A stretch of 64,000 nt of DNA from Sphingobium cupriresistens (GTDB taxonomy: Bacteria; Pseudomonadota; Alphaproteobacteria; Sphingomonadales; Sphingomonadaceae). Position 1 is the first letter of the stretch. Each line of letters starts with the position of its first letter. Under the pieces are notes generated by a model. That model was not told the origin of the DNA. It made no database searches and was given only the letters and a program-made list of their open reading frames with translations. Below are positions 34,075 through 44,123 of this stretch, piece after piece. The position numbers were made by a program, and so were the translations under genes. The DNA lies in contig NZ_SEOO01000003.1 of NCBI RefSeq assembly GCF_004152865.1, forward strand, positions 62,001 through 126,000, written 5' to 3'.

Positions 34075-36174
34075 TCACCCCGGCGTCTGCTTGCCCAGAT
34101 AACGGCTCAGCACCGCATTGGTCCCCCGGAACTTCGCCCGCTCCGGGTTCATCGCCTCATAGACCACGGCGTTTTCCAGCACGCGCTGCACATAGTTGCG
34201 CGTCTCGAAAATCGGGATCTGCTCGATCCAGCGCAGCATGTCCGCGCCCGGCATCCGCGGGTCGCCATTGGCGCGGACCCATTTGTTCACATTGCCCGGC
34301 CCGGCATTATAGGCCGCCACCGCCAGCGGATAGCTGCCGCCATAATAGTCCAGCATTCGCTGGAAATAGCCCGACCCCAGCATGATGTTGTAACTTGGAT
34401 CGTTCAGCGAGGCGGGTGCGTAGCTCATGCCCATCTTGCCTGCCTGCTCGCGCGCGGTGCCGGGCATCAACTGCATGAGGCCGCGAGCGCCCGCATGGGA
34501 CACGATCTGCTTGTCGAACTGGCTTTCCTGCCGCGCGATGGCGTGGATCATGGTCCAGCTATATTGGGCTTGCGCCGGCACGGGCACGCGCGGGAAGGCG
34601 CTCTGGCCGTAACCGCTCAGGCCGCTGGACACGGCGCGGCGGCCGACCATCACGCCCATGTCGGGACGGCCGATCTTCTGCGCCAGTTCGGCCGCCAGAT
34701 AATGGTCGGTGTCGCTATCGGCATTGTTGGCGATGGCGCGGGCGAATTTGCTCTGATCCTCCCAATAACCCATCTGGCCCAGCGCCTGCACCGCGCGCAC
34801 CACCGTCCGATTGTCGAACGCGGCGCGCTCGGCCGCAGAAATCGGCACCGGCCGCTCGACCGTGGCGGGGGCGGGGATCGTTCGGCCCAGCCGCTCCAGC
34901 GCCAATTGCCCGTAAAACTGGTCGGGATAGACGCCCGCCTGATTGAAATAGCTGTTGGCGCTGGCCGCGTCACCGGACTGGAGCGCGGCGCGACCGGCCC
35001 AATAATAGCCCTTTGACTTGGTCTGGGGCGATTTGGCCGCATCGGCATAGCGGCGGAACATCGTCACCGCGTCGGTCGGGCGATTGAGGTTGTAGAAGGC
35101 GGTGCTGCCCGCCAGCCAGGCCAGGCTGGTATAATCGTCGCGCACGCCGATCGGTTGGTCGCTGACGTCTGCGCCGGGCGGCACCGCATCGTCGATCTTG
35201 CTGGCGATGCCGTAGGCGAAGCTCCACTGGCTGTCGTTGGCGGCGGCGCGGGCTTGCCCCAGCAGGACTTCGTAAAATTCCTCCGGCTTGCTCGGCCGGT
35301 AGGTGACGGCGTTGCGGTTCGCCAGATATTGCCGTGCCGCGACCCAATTGCCGCTGTCGCGCAACCACACCGCCTTGTCGGCGATGAAGCCCGCATCGCT
35401 TGCGCCCATGGCTTCGGCCGCTTGCATCAGCATCGCCGCGTCGGGCGCCTTGCGCCGGAACGCGATTCGCGCCTGGAACACCGGCCGCCGGGCGGGACTG
35501 ACATAGGCGATCATCCGCGCCGCGCCATTGCTGTCATTGGCCCAGAGCAGCGCATCGGCGCGCTGGTCATGATCCGCGGGCGTCAGGGTGGAGCCGAACA
35601 GCGACAGCAGCCGCGCCTCGTCGGTGGGGCTGAGCGATCCGCCGACCCAGGCGTTGCGGGCGGCGATCCGGGCTTCGTCCATCCGGCCGAGCTGCATCAG
35701 CGCCACGGCGTTGCGGGCATGACCGGTCGCGGTGCGCGCCGGGAAGCGTGCGAAGAAGCCCGCCACCTGGCTGGGATCGAAACTGTCGGGATTGATCCCC
35801 GTCTCCGCCAGCCGCCGCATTCGGTCCTCGCCCGGCCAGCCGGGATTGGCGACGATGAAGCTGGCATAGGTGGAAAAGCCCAGGCCATCGCTCTGTTGCA
35901 GCGCGCGCCACTGGCTGATCGTGCTTGCGATGCCGCCATCCTGCGCCACGCCGATCCGGCCCTGCGCCTGTTGCCAGGGGCTGGGGCCCCCTAACCCCTG
36001 ACCGTCCTGCGCGGGCAGCGGCTGCACGACCGGCCCCTGCGTCGGATATTCGGGCGGCACGCGCTGGACCGTCTCGGTCTGGGCGCCGGCGCCGGCGGTC
36101 ATGAGCAACAGGGCGATGATGGGCATGCGGATCAGATAACTTTCGACATGGGTTGTGGCGCGCATGCTGGACAT
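34075..36174 (-). CDS. Soluble lytic murein transglycosylase
   Basis: The product has 699 residues with an N-terminal signal region (MPIIALLLMTAGAGAQ from residue 17), a long helical superhelix (about 80-500) as in Slt70, and a C-terminal SLT domain. The catalytic Glu is in IARQESQFDKQIVSHAGARG, followed by LMQLMPGTAREQAG and AVAAYNAGPGNVNKWV. It cuts peptidoglycan glycan chains to 1,6-anhydro-muropeptides, the source of AmpR signals. Its start has no strong ribosome site; the ATG at 36126 before the signal peptide is an alternative. Confidence 0.9.
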   Translation of the reverse strand: MSSMRATTHVESYLIRMPIIALLLMTAGAGAQTETVQRVPPEYPTQGPVVQPLPAQDGQGLGGPSPWQQAQGRIGVAQDGGIASTISQWRALQQSDGLGFSTYASFIVANPGWPGEDRMRRLAETGINPDSFDPSQVAGFFARFPARTATGHARNAVALMQLGRMDEARIAARNAWVGGSLSPTDEARLLSLFGSTLTPADHDQRADALLWANDSNGAARMIAYVSPARRPVFQARIAFRRKAPDAAMLMQAAEAMGASDAGFIADKAVWLRDSGNWVAARQYLANRNAVTYRPSKPEEFYEVLLGQARAAANDSQWSFAYGIASKIDDAVPPGADVSDQPIGVRDDYTSLAWLAGSTAFYNLNRPTDAVTMFRRYADAAKSPQTKSKGYYWAGRAALQSGDAASANSYFNQAGVYPDQFYGQLALERLGRTIPAPATVERPVPISAAERAAFDNRTVVRAVQALGQMGYWEDQSKFARAIANNADSDTDHYLAAELAQKIGRPDMGVMVGRRAVSSGLSGYGQSAFPRVPVPAQAQYSWTMIHAIARQESQFDKQIVSHAGARGLMQLMPGTAREQAGKMGMSYAPASLNDPSYNIMLGSGYFQRMLDYYGGSYPLAVAAYNAGPGNVNKWVRANGDPRMPGADMLRWIEQIPIFETRNYVQRVLENAVVYEAMNPERAKFRGTNAVLSRYLGKQTPG

Positions 36175-36273
36175 AATCGCAATTGCATCCTTATCAGGCC
36201 CTGAATGACGCGCTATAGCGCCCGGCTCGAACGATCATGCCCCGGCCGCCCGGAGATTTGAAGGAGTTTAATC

Positions 36274-37152
36274 ATGTTTTCGGGCTCGATTCCGGCTCTG
36301 GTGACCCCGTTTCGCGACGGGCTGGTCGATGAGGCGGCGTTTCGCGCGCTGGTGGACTGGCAGATAGCGGAAGGATCCAGCGCGCTCGTCCCCTGCGGCA
36401 CCACCGGCGAAAGCGCCACGATGACGGTCGAGGAGCATAATCGCGTTATAGCCATCTGCGTCGATCAGGCCGCCGGGCGCGTGCCGGTGATCGCGGGTTG
36501 CGGGTCCAACGACACCCGAATCGCGCTGGAACATATGTATGCGGCGCAGGGCGCTGGCGCGAACGCCGCGCTGGTCGTCGCGCCTTATTATAACAAGCCT
36601 AATCAGGATGGCGTCTATCAGCATTTCGCCTGGCTGGCCGAACGCTGCGACCTGCCGATCGTCCTCTATAACGTGCCCGGCCGCACCATCACCGACATCG
36701 GCGTGCCGGTCATGTATCGTCTGGCCGAGGAATATCAGTCGATTGTCGGGATCAAGGACGCGACCGGAAATCTGGGGCGGGTCACCGCCCAGCGGCTGGC
36801 TTGCGGTCCCGACTTCTGCCAGCTTTCGGGCAATGACGAAACGGCGCTGGGTTTCAACGCGATGGGCGGCAAGGGGTGCATCAGCGTCACCGCCAATGTC
36901 GCGCCGCGTCTGTGCGCCGATTTCCAGGCGGCCTGCGCAGCGCATGATTGGGATGGCGCCCTGGCGTTGCAGGATCGTCTCTATCCCTTGCACGACGCCC
37001 TGTTCAGCGATTCTTCACCCGGCCCGGTTAAATATGCGCTCACGCGCGTTCGCGCAGATATGCCCAGCGACGTCCGCCTGCCGATCACCTGGCCGTCGGA
37101 ATCGAGCCGGGCCGCGGTCGATCGCGCGCTGGAAATTGCGGGCCTGGTGTAA
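36274..37152 (+). CDS. dapA: 4-hydroxy-tetrahydrodipicolinate synthase
   Basis: The product has 292 residues. The active site residues are visible in VPCGTTGESATM (Thr pair), IVLYNVPGRT (Tyr) and IVGIKDATGN (Schiff-base Lys). It condenses pyruvate with aspartate semialdehyde for lysine and peptidoglycan synthesis. AAGGAG lies upstream of the ATG. Confidence 0.97.
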   Translation: MFSGSIPALVTPFRDGLVDEAAFRALVDWQIAEGSSALVPCGTTGESATMTVEEHNRVIAICVDQAAGRVPVIAGCGSNDTRIALEHMYAAQGAGANAALVVAPYYNKPNQDGVYQHFAWLAERCDLPIVLYNVPGRTITDIGVPVMYRLAEEYQSIVGIKDATGNLGRVTAQRLACGPDFCQLSGNDETALGFNAMGGKGCISVTANVAPRLCADFQAACAAHDWDGALALQDRLYPLHDALFSDSSPGPVKYALTRVRADMPSDVRLPITWPSESSRAAVDRALEIAGLV

Positions 37153-37213
37153 AGTTGCGGCTGGTGGCCCATATGATGTGGCCCCCTTTGATGAAATGAG
37201 TAGTTAGACAGTC

Positions 37214-37696
37214 ATGGCCCGCCCCCGTCCCGCAACCTTCGACAAGAAGAAGATCGTCGCCGAAAACCGGCGCGCGCGCTTCGACTATTTCATCGAGGAC
37301 GTGTTCGAGGCCGGCATCGCTCTGCAGGGGACCGAGGTGAAGGCCCTGCGCGGGGGCGAGGGCAATATCGCCGAAAGCTATGCCGAGGTGAAGGGCAACC
37401 AGGTGTTTCTGGTGAACAGCAACATCCCCGAATATAGCCATGGCAACCGCGAGAATCACGAGCCCAAGCGGCCGCGCAAGCTGTTGCTGCACGAGCGCGA
37501 GATCGAGAAGATGCACAGCGCCGTGTCGCGCAAGGGCATGACTTTGGTGCCGCTGATGATCTATTTCAACAGCACCGGCCGCGCCAAGATCGAGCTGGCG
37601 CTGGCCAAGGGCAAGCAGAATCACGACAAGCGCGAGACGATCAAGGATCGTGACTGGAAGCGCGACCAGCAGCGCATCATGCGGGACAAGGGCTGA
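37214..37696 (+). CDS. smpB: SsrA-binding protein
   Basis: The 160-residue product has [37 protein letters not shown] and the C-terminal [17 protein letters not shown], all hallmarks of SmpB. It delivers tmRNA to stalled ribosomes. The next gene starts on the last base of its stop codon. Confidence 0.97.
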   Translation: MARPRPATFDKKKIVAENRRARFDYFIEDVFEAGIALQGTEVKALRGGEGNIAESYAEVKGNQVFLVNSNIPEYSHGNRENHEPKRPRKLLLHEREIEKMHSAVSRKGMTLVPLMIYFNSTGRAKIELALAKGKQNHDKRETIKDRDWKRDQQRIMRDKG

Positions 37697-38286
37697 TGAG
37701 CCGCCTGACCCGCTGGTGGCACGCCAATTGCCCGACCCGCGAATCGCTGGAACAGAGCCGCGTCCTGGCCCCCGTCGCCCATCGCGTGTTGGAACCCTCG
37801 CTCTGGCGCTTCACCCGCCGGTCGGTGCCGCGCGGCGTGGCGCTGGGCCTGTTCGTTGGCATCTTCCTGCTGATCCCCGGCGTGCAGATCGCCGGCGCGG
37901 CGTTGCTGGCGCTGCCGTTCCGCGCCAATATCCCGGTCGCCGCCGCGATGACTTTCCTCTCCAATCCCGCCACCACGCCGCTGATCCTGATGGTGTCGGT
38001 CTGGCTGGGCAACTGGATGCTGGGCCGCAGCGCCGACGCGACCGGCTTCATGGCGCTGGTCGATGGCCATGCCACCGTCAGTCAGTGGACCACATGGCTC
38101 CTGTCCGAAGCGGCGCCCGCGATGCTGCTCGGCCTCTTCCTGATCTCGCTCGCCAGCGCCGTCATCGGCTATGTCATCGCAGACTGGTTCTGGCGCCGCC
38201 GCATGGGGCGGAAATGGCAGGCGCGCAAATTGAGGATTGGCAAGGTCCATCAAAGCGGCGCATTGGAGAAGGCCGCCGGCGTCTGA
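37696..38286 (+). CDS. DUF2062 membrane protein
   Basis: The product has 196 residues with about four hydrophobic segments. The DUF2062 signature SVPRGVALGLFVGIFLLIPG with LSNPATTPLILM is clear. Function unknown. It overlaps smpB by 1 nt (TGATG), so translation is coupled, and lies upstream of cckA. Confidence 0.9.
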   Translation: MSRLTRWWHANCPTRESLEQSRVLAPVAHRVLEPSLWRFTRRSVPRGVALGLFVGIFLLIPGVQIAGAALLALPFRANIPVAAAMTFLSNPATTPLILMVSVWLGNWMLGRSADATGFMALVDGHATVSQWTTWLLSEAAPAMLLGLFLISLASAVIGYVIADWFWRRRMGRKWQARKLRIGKVHQSGALEKAAGV

Positions 38287-38356
38287 TCGGCGGAACATTC
38301 AGGTCCAGTTTCGTGTCAGAGGTGTCGGGTTGAAAAGAGGTGAAGAGGCTTGGCTG

Positions 38357-40741
38357 ATGCAGCCGCGCTCGCGCTTGGCGCTGCCGCTGCTGATCCTCGC
38401 CGCCCTGGCCTCCGCCGCGCTCGTCCTCTACGCGGTGGGCAGCTGGCCGCTTGCCGCCGGTTTCGCCGCGACGATCCTGACCGCAGCAGCGCTGCTGACC
38501 TGGTATCAGCATCTCTATCCGCCCCAGATTTCGGACCGGGAGGCTACGCCCGACTGGACCGTGGCCCGCGCCGCGGCCGATGCGTCGAGCATGGCGATCG
38601 CCGTCACCGACCGGGGCGGACGGCTGGTCTGCGCCAGCGACCTGTTCGGCGAATGGTTTCCCGGCTACCCGACCCCGCCCGCCGTCACTGCCGACGCGGC
38701 GCTCAACGACGCCCTCTCCGCCGCCGCCCGCGCCGCCTGGCGCGATGGCGAGGCCAGGCATGAGGGCGTGGCGCAGGGCGCGCTGCGCCTCGACGTCGAT
38801 GTCGCCCGCACCGGCCGGTCGGAAGATTATCTGCTCTGGCGCTTTTCGCCGGTGCGGCAGCCCAGCGCGCTCGATGACGTCAACCGCTTCCTCACCGGGG
38901 AAGCGGGCCGCCAGCTTGGCGAAGCAGGCATCATGGCGGTGCTGATCGGCGGGGAGGGGCGCATCCGCGCCGCCAATGGCGCCTTCCTGCTGCGTGCCGC
39001 CGGGCGGATCGACGCCAATATCGTCGGGCGCGACTTCGCCGCCCATATGCGGGTGGACGACAAGGGACGGCTGTTCCTGGCGCGCGAGGAGCAGGGCGGC
39101 CTGCCGCTGCGCCTGCTCCAGGTGCCGTTGAAGCGCGCGGCCCAGCCCAATGGCGCGCAAGCGTCGATGCAGGATGGGCCGATGCTGCTGCTGTTGATCG
39201 ACGAGCCGGCGGGCGGCGGCGGCACGTCCGCGCTGTCCTATATCGAAACCCTGTTGTCGCTGCTGCCCTTCGGCCTCGCCATGGCCGATCGGGACGGGCG
39301 CGTCCTGTTCGTCAACAACGCCTTTGCGCGGGTCGCGGGATTGAAGTCTGGCGACAAGCCCAGCTATCCCGGCGATCTGGTCGTGCGGGAGGATCAGGCG
39401 GCGGTCGCCGACGCGGTGCGCCGCTTCGCCGTCGGCCCGCAAATGTCCGGCGACATCGCGGTGCGGATGCGCGACACGCCCGATGATCCGATCGCGCTCA
39501 GCCTGGCGGGGGTGCGGGGGCTGGGCGAAGCGGCGGTGCTGCTCAGCCTCAAGGACAATAGCGAGGAATCCAAACTCAAGCGCCAGGTCGCGCAGGCGAC
39601 CAAGATGCAGGCGATCGGTCAGCTCGCCGGCGGCGTCGCGCATGATTTCAACAATATCCTGACCGCGATCATCGGCCATTGCGACCTGATGCTGATGCGC
39701 CATACGCCGGGCGACAGCGACTATGACGATATCCAGCAGGTCAAGTCGAACAGCAATCGCGCGGCGGGCCTCACCCGCCAGTTGCTGGCCTTCTCGCGTC
39801 AGCAGACGTTGCGGCCGCAAATCTTGCAGCTGCCCGATATCGTCGCCGACGTGTCCAATCTGCTCAAACGCCTGCTCGGCGAAAATGTGAAGCTGGACGT
39901 GACCCATGGCCGCAATCTGGGCGCGATCCGCGCCGATCCGGGCCAGTTGGAGCAGGTGATCGTCAATCTGGCGGTCAACGCCCGCGACGCCATGCCCGAA
40001 GGCGGCACCGTCAATATCCAGACCTATGCCGTCCCTGCGATCAAGGTGCGCGAAATGCGCCAGCAGATTTTGCCGGCGGGCGATTATACCGCGCTGCGCG
40101 TGTCCGACACGGGTCTCGGCATCCCGCCCGACATATTGGCGAAGATCTTTGAACCGTTCTTCACCACCAAGGAACTGGGTAAGGGTACGGGGCTGGGCCT
40201 CTCCACTGTCTATGGCATCGTTAAGCAATCGGGCGGCTATATCTTCGCCGAATCCGAACTGGGCCGCGGCGCCAGCTTCGTCATCTACCTGCCGGTCTAT
40301 GCCGGCGCCGACGCGCAGCAGCCGGCCCCGGTGAAGGCGCCCGCGCCCCGGCCCGAAACCTGGGGCACCGGCACCGTCCTGCTGGTGGAGGACGAAGATA
40401 TGGTCCGCGCCGTCGCCGAGCGCGCGCTGACGCGGCAGGGCTATAAGGTGCTGACCGCCAATGACGGCGAACAGGGGCTGGAGGTGCTGAACGGCCCGGA
40501 GAAGATCGACCTGCTCATCTCCGACGTCGTCATGCCCAATATGGACGGCCCCGCGATGGTCGCCCAGGCCCGCCGCGCCTATCCCGACCTGCCGGTGCTG
40601 TTCATGTCGGGCTATGCCGAGGAACAGCTGCGCAAATCGATCGACATCGCCAATGTCGCCTTCCTGCCAAAGCCTTTCTCGGTCAGCCAGTTGGCGGAGG
40701 CCGCACGCGACGCGCTGGCCATGCATCCGGCGCCAAAATGA
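38357..40741 (+). CDS. cckA: Hybrid histidine kinase CckA
   Basis: The product has 794 residues: two N-terminal membrane helices (about 5-50), PAS-like regions (about 75-190 and 285-400), a HisKA domain with His429 in [18 protein letters not shown], an ATPase domain ([33 protein letters not shown] and [11 protein letters not shown]) and a C-terminal receiver with Asp723 in LLISDVVMP. This layout is CckA, the kinase that controls CtrA through ChpT in alphaproteobacteria. The start at 38357 gives a proper membrane anchor; upstream codons would add a non-conserved 40 residues. Confidence 0.9.
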   Translation: MQPRSRLALPLLILAALASAALVLYAVGSWPLAAGFAATILTAAALLTWYQHLYPPQISDREATPDWTVARAAADASSMAIAVTDRGGRLVCASDLFGEWFPGYPTPPAVTADAALNDALSAAARAAWRDGEARHEGVAQGALRLDVDVARTGRSEDYLLWRFSPVRQPSALDDVNRFLTGEAGRQLGEAGIMAVLIGGEGRIRAANGAFLLRAAGRIDANIVGRDFAAHMRVDDKGRLFLAREEQGGLPLRLLQVPLKRAAQPNGAQASMQDGPMLLLLIDEPAGGGGTSALSYIETLLSLLPFGLAMADRDGRVLFVNNAFARVAGLKSGDKPSYPGDLVVREDQAAVADAVRRFAVGPQMSGDIAVRMRDTPDDPIALSLAGVRGLGEAAVLLSLKDNSEESKLKRQVAQATKMQAIGQLAGGVAHDFNNILTAIIGHCDLMLMRHTPGDSDYDDIQQVKSNSNRAAGLTRQLLAFSRQQTLRPQILQLPDIVADVSNLLKRLLGENVKLDVTHGRNLGAIRADPGQLEQVIVNLAVNARDAMPEGGTVNIQTYAVPAIKVREMRQQILPAGDYTALRVSDTGLGIPPDILAKIFEPFFTTKELGKGTGLGLSTVYGIVKQSGGYIFAESELGRGASFVIYLPVYAGADAQQPAPVKAPAPRPETWGTGTVLLVEDEDMVRAVAERALTRQGYKVLTANDGEQGLEVLNGPEKIDLLISDVVMPNMDGPAMVAQARRAYPDLPVLFMSGYAEEQLRKSIDIANVAFLPKPFSVSQLAEAARDALAMHPAPK

Positions 40742-40826
40742 CCTTGCGCGGGATCAAGGTGAATATGCTGGGCAAGTGGGTGGTGATCGGTTAGCGAGTC
40801 GGCTGCATCAACGGGGATTACGCAGC

Positions 40827-41183
40827 GTGTCGGACGGCAAGAGCATATTGATTGTCGAAGATGAAGCGATGATCGGCATGATGCTGGAGGATTATCTCGA
40901 CGCGCTGGGTTATCGGCTGCACGCCGTTGCGGCCTCCGTCGACGAAGCCTGCGCCCATGCGCGCGAGGGCGGGTTCGACGCGGCGCTGGTGGACTGCAAT
41001 CTCCAGGGTGAAAAAAGCTGGCCTGTGGCTGATATCCTGGTGGAGATGGACATTCCCTTCATCTTCGCGACCGGCGGCATGGCCGATGATCTGCCGCCCA
41101 GCCACGCCGATCGGCCGACCCTGGCCAAGCCTTTCACCATCGGGGCGGTCGAGCGTGCCTTGGGCAAGGTTTTGGGCGCATAA
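40827..41183 (+). CDS. Single-domain response regulator
   Basis: This 118-residue receiver domain has ILIVEDEAMIGMMLEDYL, the phospho-acceptor Asp in AALVDCNLQGE, and LAKPF near the end. No output domain. The GTG start at 40827 has a weak ribosome site. It follows cckA by 85 nt; a phosphorelay partnership is possible but not shown. Confidence 0.82.
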   Translation: MSDGKSILIVEDEAMIGMMLEDYLDALGYRLHAVAASVDEACAHAREGGFDAALVDCNLQGEKSWPVADILVEMDIPFIFATGGMADDLPPSHADRPTLAKPFTIGAVERALGKVLGA

Positions 41184-41217
41184 GCTTGGCTGGATTGCGG
41201 CGGGATAGGAAATTTCC

Positions 41218-41232
41218 GTTCCCCTCTTGTTC
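41218..41232 (+). promoter_or_regulatory. SOS box (LexA site) of recA
   Basis: GTTC-CCCTCTT-GTTC is a perfect alphaproteobacterial LexA site (GTTC-N7-GTTC), 75-89 nt upstream of recA. The second GTTC also starts a 13-bp palindrome GTTCTTTAAGAAC (41229-41241). Confidence 0.88.
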
Positions 41233-41306
41233 TTTAAGAACAAACAGGATACATCATCGTCCAGGCGCACGGAACCCATGCGTTCCGCTTGACAGAGGAC
41301 TGGCCG

Positions 41307-42380
41307 ATGACCGCAATGCTCTCACTCATCGATTCCAAGAAGAACGGGACAATGGACAGACAGAAAGCATTGGACGCGGCGCTTGCGCAGATCGACCGCG
41401 CCTTCGGCAAAGGCTCGGCCATGAAACTGGGCAGCCGCGAGAAGCTGGAGATCGAAGCGATCTCTACCGGCTCGCTCGGCCTCGACATTGCGCTCGGCAT
41501 CGGCGGCCTGCCCAAGGGCCGCATCATCGAGATTTACGGCCCGGAAAGTTCGGGCAAGACCACGCTGGCGCTCCATGCCATCGCCGAAGCGCAGAAGGCG
41601 GGCGGGACCGCCGCCTTCGTGGACGCGGAACATGCGCTCGATCCGGGCTATGCCAAGAAGCTGGGCGTCGATATCGACGAACTGATCGTGTCGCAGCCCG
41701 ATACCGGCGAACAGGCGCTGGAGATCGTCGATACGCTGGTGCGCTCCAACGCGATCGACATATTGGTGATCGACTCCGTCGCGGCGTTGGTGCCGCGCGC
41801 GGAAATCGAGGGTGAGATGGGCGACAGCCATGTCGGCCTACAGGCGCGCCTCATGTCCCAGGCGTTGCGCAAACTGACCGGCTCGATCTCGCGCTCCAAA
41901 TGCATGGTGATCTTCATCAACCAGGTGCGCATGAAGATCGGCGTGATGTATGGCAACCCGGAAACCACGACCGGCGGCAACGCGCTCAAATTCTACGCCT
42001 CGGTCCGCCTCGACATCCGGCGCACCGGCCAGATCAAGGATCGCGACGATATCGTCGGCAACGCGACCCGCGTGAAAGTGGTCAAGAACAAGGTCGCCCC
42101 GCCCTTCAAGCAGGTCGAATTCGACATCATGTATGGCGAAGGCATCTCCAAGATCGGCGAAATTCTCGACCTCGGCGTCAAGGCCGGGATCGTGGAGAAG
42201 TCGGGCGCCTGGTTCTCCTACGACTCGATCCGCATCGGTCAGGGCCGTGAAAATTCCAAGACTTTCCTCAAGGAACATCCCGAACTGGCGGACAAGCTGG
42301 AAAACGCCATCCGCGGTAAGACCGAAGAAGTCGCCGAAAAGATGATCACCGGACCCGATGCGGAGGATGATGGCGAATAA
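41307..42380 (+). CDS. recA: Recombinase RecA
   Basis: The product has 357 residues: Walker [20 protein letters not shown], then [35 protein letters not shown] and the DNA-binding loop region [20 protein letters not shown]. It forms filaments on single-stranded DNA, promotes strand exchange and triggers LexA cleavage. The SOS box upstream supports damage control. The start at MTAMLSLID is chosen; a codon six residues earlier is possible. Confidence 0.98.
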   Translation: MTAMLSLIDSKKNGTMDRQKALDAALAQIDRAFGKGSAMKLGSREKLEIEAISTGSLGLDIALGIGGLPKGRIIEIYGPESSGKTTLALHAIAEAQKAGGTAAFVDAEHALDPGYAKKLGVDIDELIVSQPDTGEQALEIVDTLVRSNAIDILVIDSVAALVPRAEIEGEMGDSHVGLQARLMSQALRKLTGSISRSKCMVIFINQVRMKIGVMYGNPETTTGGNALKFYASVRLDIRRTGQIKDRDDIVGNATRVKVVKNKVAPPFKQVEFDIMYGEGISKIGEILDLGVKAGIVEKSGAWFSYDSIRIGQGRENSKTFLKEHPELADKLENAIRGKTEEVAEKMITGPDAEDDGE

Positions 42381-42455
42381 GCCCTGAAACAACCCCGGCC
42401 GGATCAGCCGGGGCGCGGTTCACCGGCTCTCGCTCGCCTTGCGCATCACGCTCTG

Positions 42456-42491
42456 AAAAGGCCCGCCGCGTCCGCGCGCGACGGGCCTTTT
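42456..42491 (+). terminator. Rho-independent terminator after recA
   Basis: AAAAGGCCCG and CGGGCCTTTT flank a GC-rich inner stem. A weaker hairpin, CCCCGGC/GCCGGGG, lies nearer the gene at 42393-42413. The element is symmetrical enough to act from both sides. Confidence 0.85.
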
Positions 42492-42760
42492 ACCGTGACC
42501 GCGCAGACGAAAGGGGGACGTGCCCTCGCTTCCGTCATCTCCCGGCACATGAATTCCGTCCAGGCGGCGGAACATAAAGCGCAGGCAGGTTTTTCAGGCC
42601 AGGCCATCTGGCCACCGCTATATCAATCCACCAAGGCCGCCCCATTCTGCTTGTCCCATCCTGCGGCCGTTCAAGACTTCTTGCTAACGCCGTGCAGCCT
42701 CCCGATGCTGTCCCGGACGCGCCGATTCGACCCGTCCCCTCTCACACCGGAACCCATTCC
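42492..42760. other. Gene-free stretch between the recA terminator and the transglutaminase gene
   Basis: Reading frames here overlap the next gene out of frame and have poor starts. I see no repeat, RNA gene or clear promoter. It may contain the promoter of the transglutaminase gene. Confidence 0.4.
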
Positions 42761-43540
42761 ATGCGCGTCGCCATTGAAGCGATCCTCGACTATGACTTTG
42801 CCGAACCGACCGACGTGCTGCTCGCGGTCGAGGCGGCCGGGCTGCCCGACCAGCGGGTCGTTTCCCAGTCGCACATCATCGACAATGCCGGGCCGCTGAC
42901 CAACAAGGTAGGCGGCAGCGGCATCGGCCGCCGCACCTGGACCCGCACCGGCACCGGCCGGATGCTCAGCACCTATCGCGCCACGGTGGAGGTCGATCGC
43001 GCGCCAGTCGATATCGCCAACCTCTCCAAAAGCCCGCTGCCCAGCCTGCCCGAAGAGGTGCTGCCCTTCATCTGGCCCAGCCGCTATTGCGAGGCCGACC
43101 GTTTCGGCAGCTTCGTCAGCAGCCATTTCCCGGATATGGAGGGCGGTGCGCTGGTGCAGGCGCTGGTCGATTGGGTGCACGAGAATCTCGTCTATGTGCC
43201 GGGCAGTTCGGACATTACGACCACTGCGGCCGACACCTTCGTCGCCCAGCAGGGCGTCTGCCGCGATTTCGCCCATCTGACCGCCGCGCTGATCCGATCG
43301 CGCGACATTCCCGCCCGGCTGGTATCGGTCTATGCGCTGGGCCTTGATCCGCCGGACTTCCATGCGGTAGTCGAAGTCTGGCTCGACGGCGCCTGGCGCA
43401 TCGTCGATTCTACCGGCCTCGCGCCGGTCGAAACCATGGTCCGCATCGCCGTCGGCCGCGACGCCACCGACATCGCTTTCATGACCGTCTTCGGCGGCGC
43501 GATGATGAACGCCCAGTCGATCACGGTAACGGCAGCATAG
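42761..43540 (+). CDS. Transglutaminase-like cysteine protein
   Basis: The product has 259 residues. The transglutaminase-core triad is seen in QQGVCRDFAHL (Cys), DFHAVVEVWLDG (His) and IVDSTG (Asp). The N-terminal beta part (about 1-100) matches bacterial transglutaminase N-domains. No signal peptide is visible, so it probably acts in the cytoplasm as a protease or amidase-like enzyme. Substrate unknown. Confidence 0.85.
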   Translation: MRVAIEAILDYDFAEPTDVLLAVEAAGLPDQRVVSQSHIIDNAGPLTNKVGGSGIGRRTWTRTGTGRMLSTYRATVEVDRAPVDIANLSKSPLPSLPEEVLPFIWPSRYCEADRFGSFVSSHFPDMEGGALVQALVDWVHENLVYVPGSSDITTTAADTFVAQQGVCRDFAHLTAALIRSRDIPARLVSVYALGLDPPDFHAVVEVWLDGAWRIVDSTGLAPVETMVRIAVGRDATDIAFMTVFGGAMMNAQSITVTAA

Positions 43541-43616
43541 ACCGTCCGCTCGCCTCGGCCATCGGGTTGAAAGGCGGTTATATATTTGAAAAAGATATGC
43601 CTGTTAGGGACCGGGC

Positions 43617-44075
43617 ATGAGCAACGAACGCCAATTGACGGGCAACGCCGGCGTCCATCATGTCGCGCGCGAACTGTCGCGACATGGTTGGAACGTGATG
43701 CTCACCGTCCGCAACGCCCGTGAGGCCGATCTCTACGCCGTCTCGCAATGTGAGCGGATCGTTCATTCCATTCAGGTAAAGGCCCATAGCCCCACGCCCA
43801 ACGATGTGCGCCTGGGGCTTCAGCCCGAAGCGATCGTTACGCCATGGTGGGTCTTAATTGCGGACGCGCTATCGCGCAGCCCAACTTGCTATCTCCTGTC
43901 ACTGGACGAAATCCGGCAACATATGGTGCGTGATCCGGGAACCCGCTCCGGCAAGCCGGAAGCGCAGCGCGCCTTCTGGTTCGATCGACGCTTCTACACG
44001 CCCGCCAGCGATCGCGAACTGCTCGATGCGCGTGAAGCATGGACAAGGCTGGGTGTCCCCCGGACGCTGCCCTGA
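43617..44075 (+). CDS. Small PD-(D/E)XK nuclease-like protein
   Basis: This 152-residue protein has GNAGVHHVARELSRHGWNV, then READLYAVSQ and IQVKAHS. The order of a helix with G..G...VA..L, a strand with ..DL, and a strand ending QVK is the core of the PD-(D/E)XK fold seen in Holliday-junction resolvase-like and DUF4365-type proteins. The rest has a Trp-rich end (AFWFDRRFYTP). AGGGA lies upstream. An AT-rich stretch before it (43575-43600) contrasts with the flanks and may hold its promoter. Confidence 0.6.
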   Translation: MSNERQLTGNAGVHHVARELSRHGWNVMLTVRNAREADLYAVSQCERIVHSIQVKAHSPTPNDVRLGLQPEAIVTPWWVLIADALSRSPTCYLLSLDEIRQHMVRDPGTRSGKPEAQRAFWFDRRFYTPASDRELLDAREAWTRLGVPRTLP

Positions 44076-44123
44076 TCAACGGCGACTGCCGTTTCACCTT
44101 GACGATCGTCCGTCGCGCTACGC

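Noticed and set aside
40738..40794. 18-codon frame overlapping the cckA stop (ATGA)
   Set aside because: Too short to support; no ribosome site beyond coding sequence and no recognisable property.
42495..42899. 134-codon frame between recA and the transglutaminase gene
   Set aside because: Overlaps the transglutaminase gene out of frame and has Ser/Pro/Arg-rich composition with no domain.
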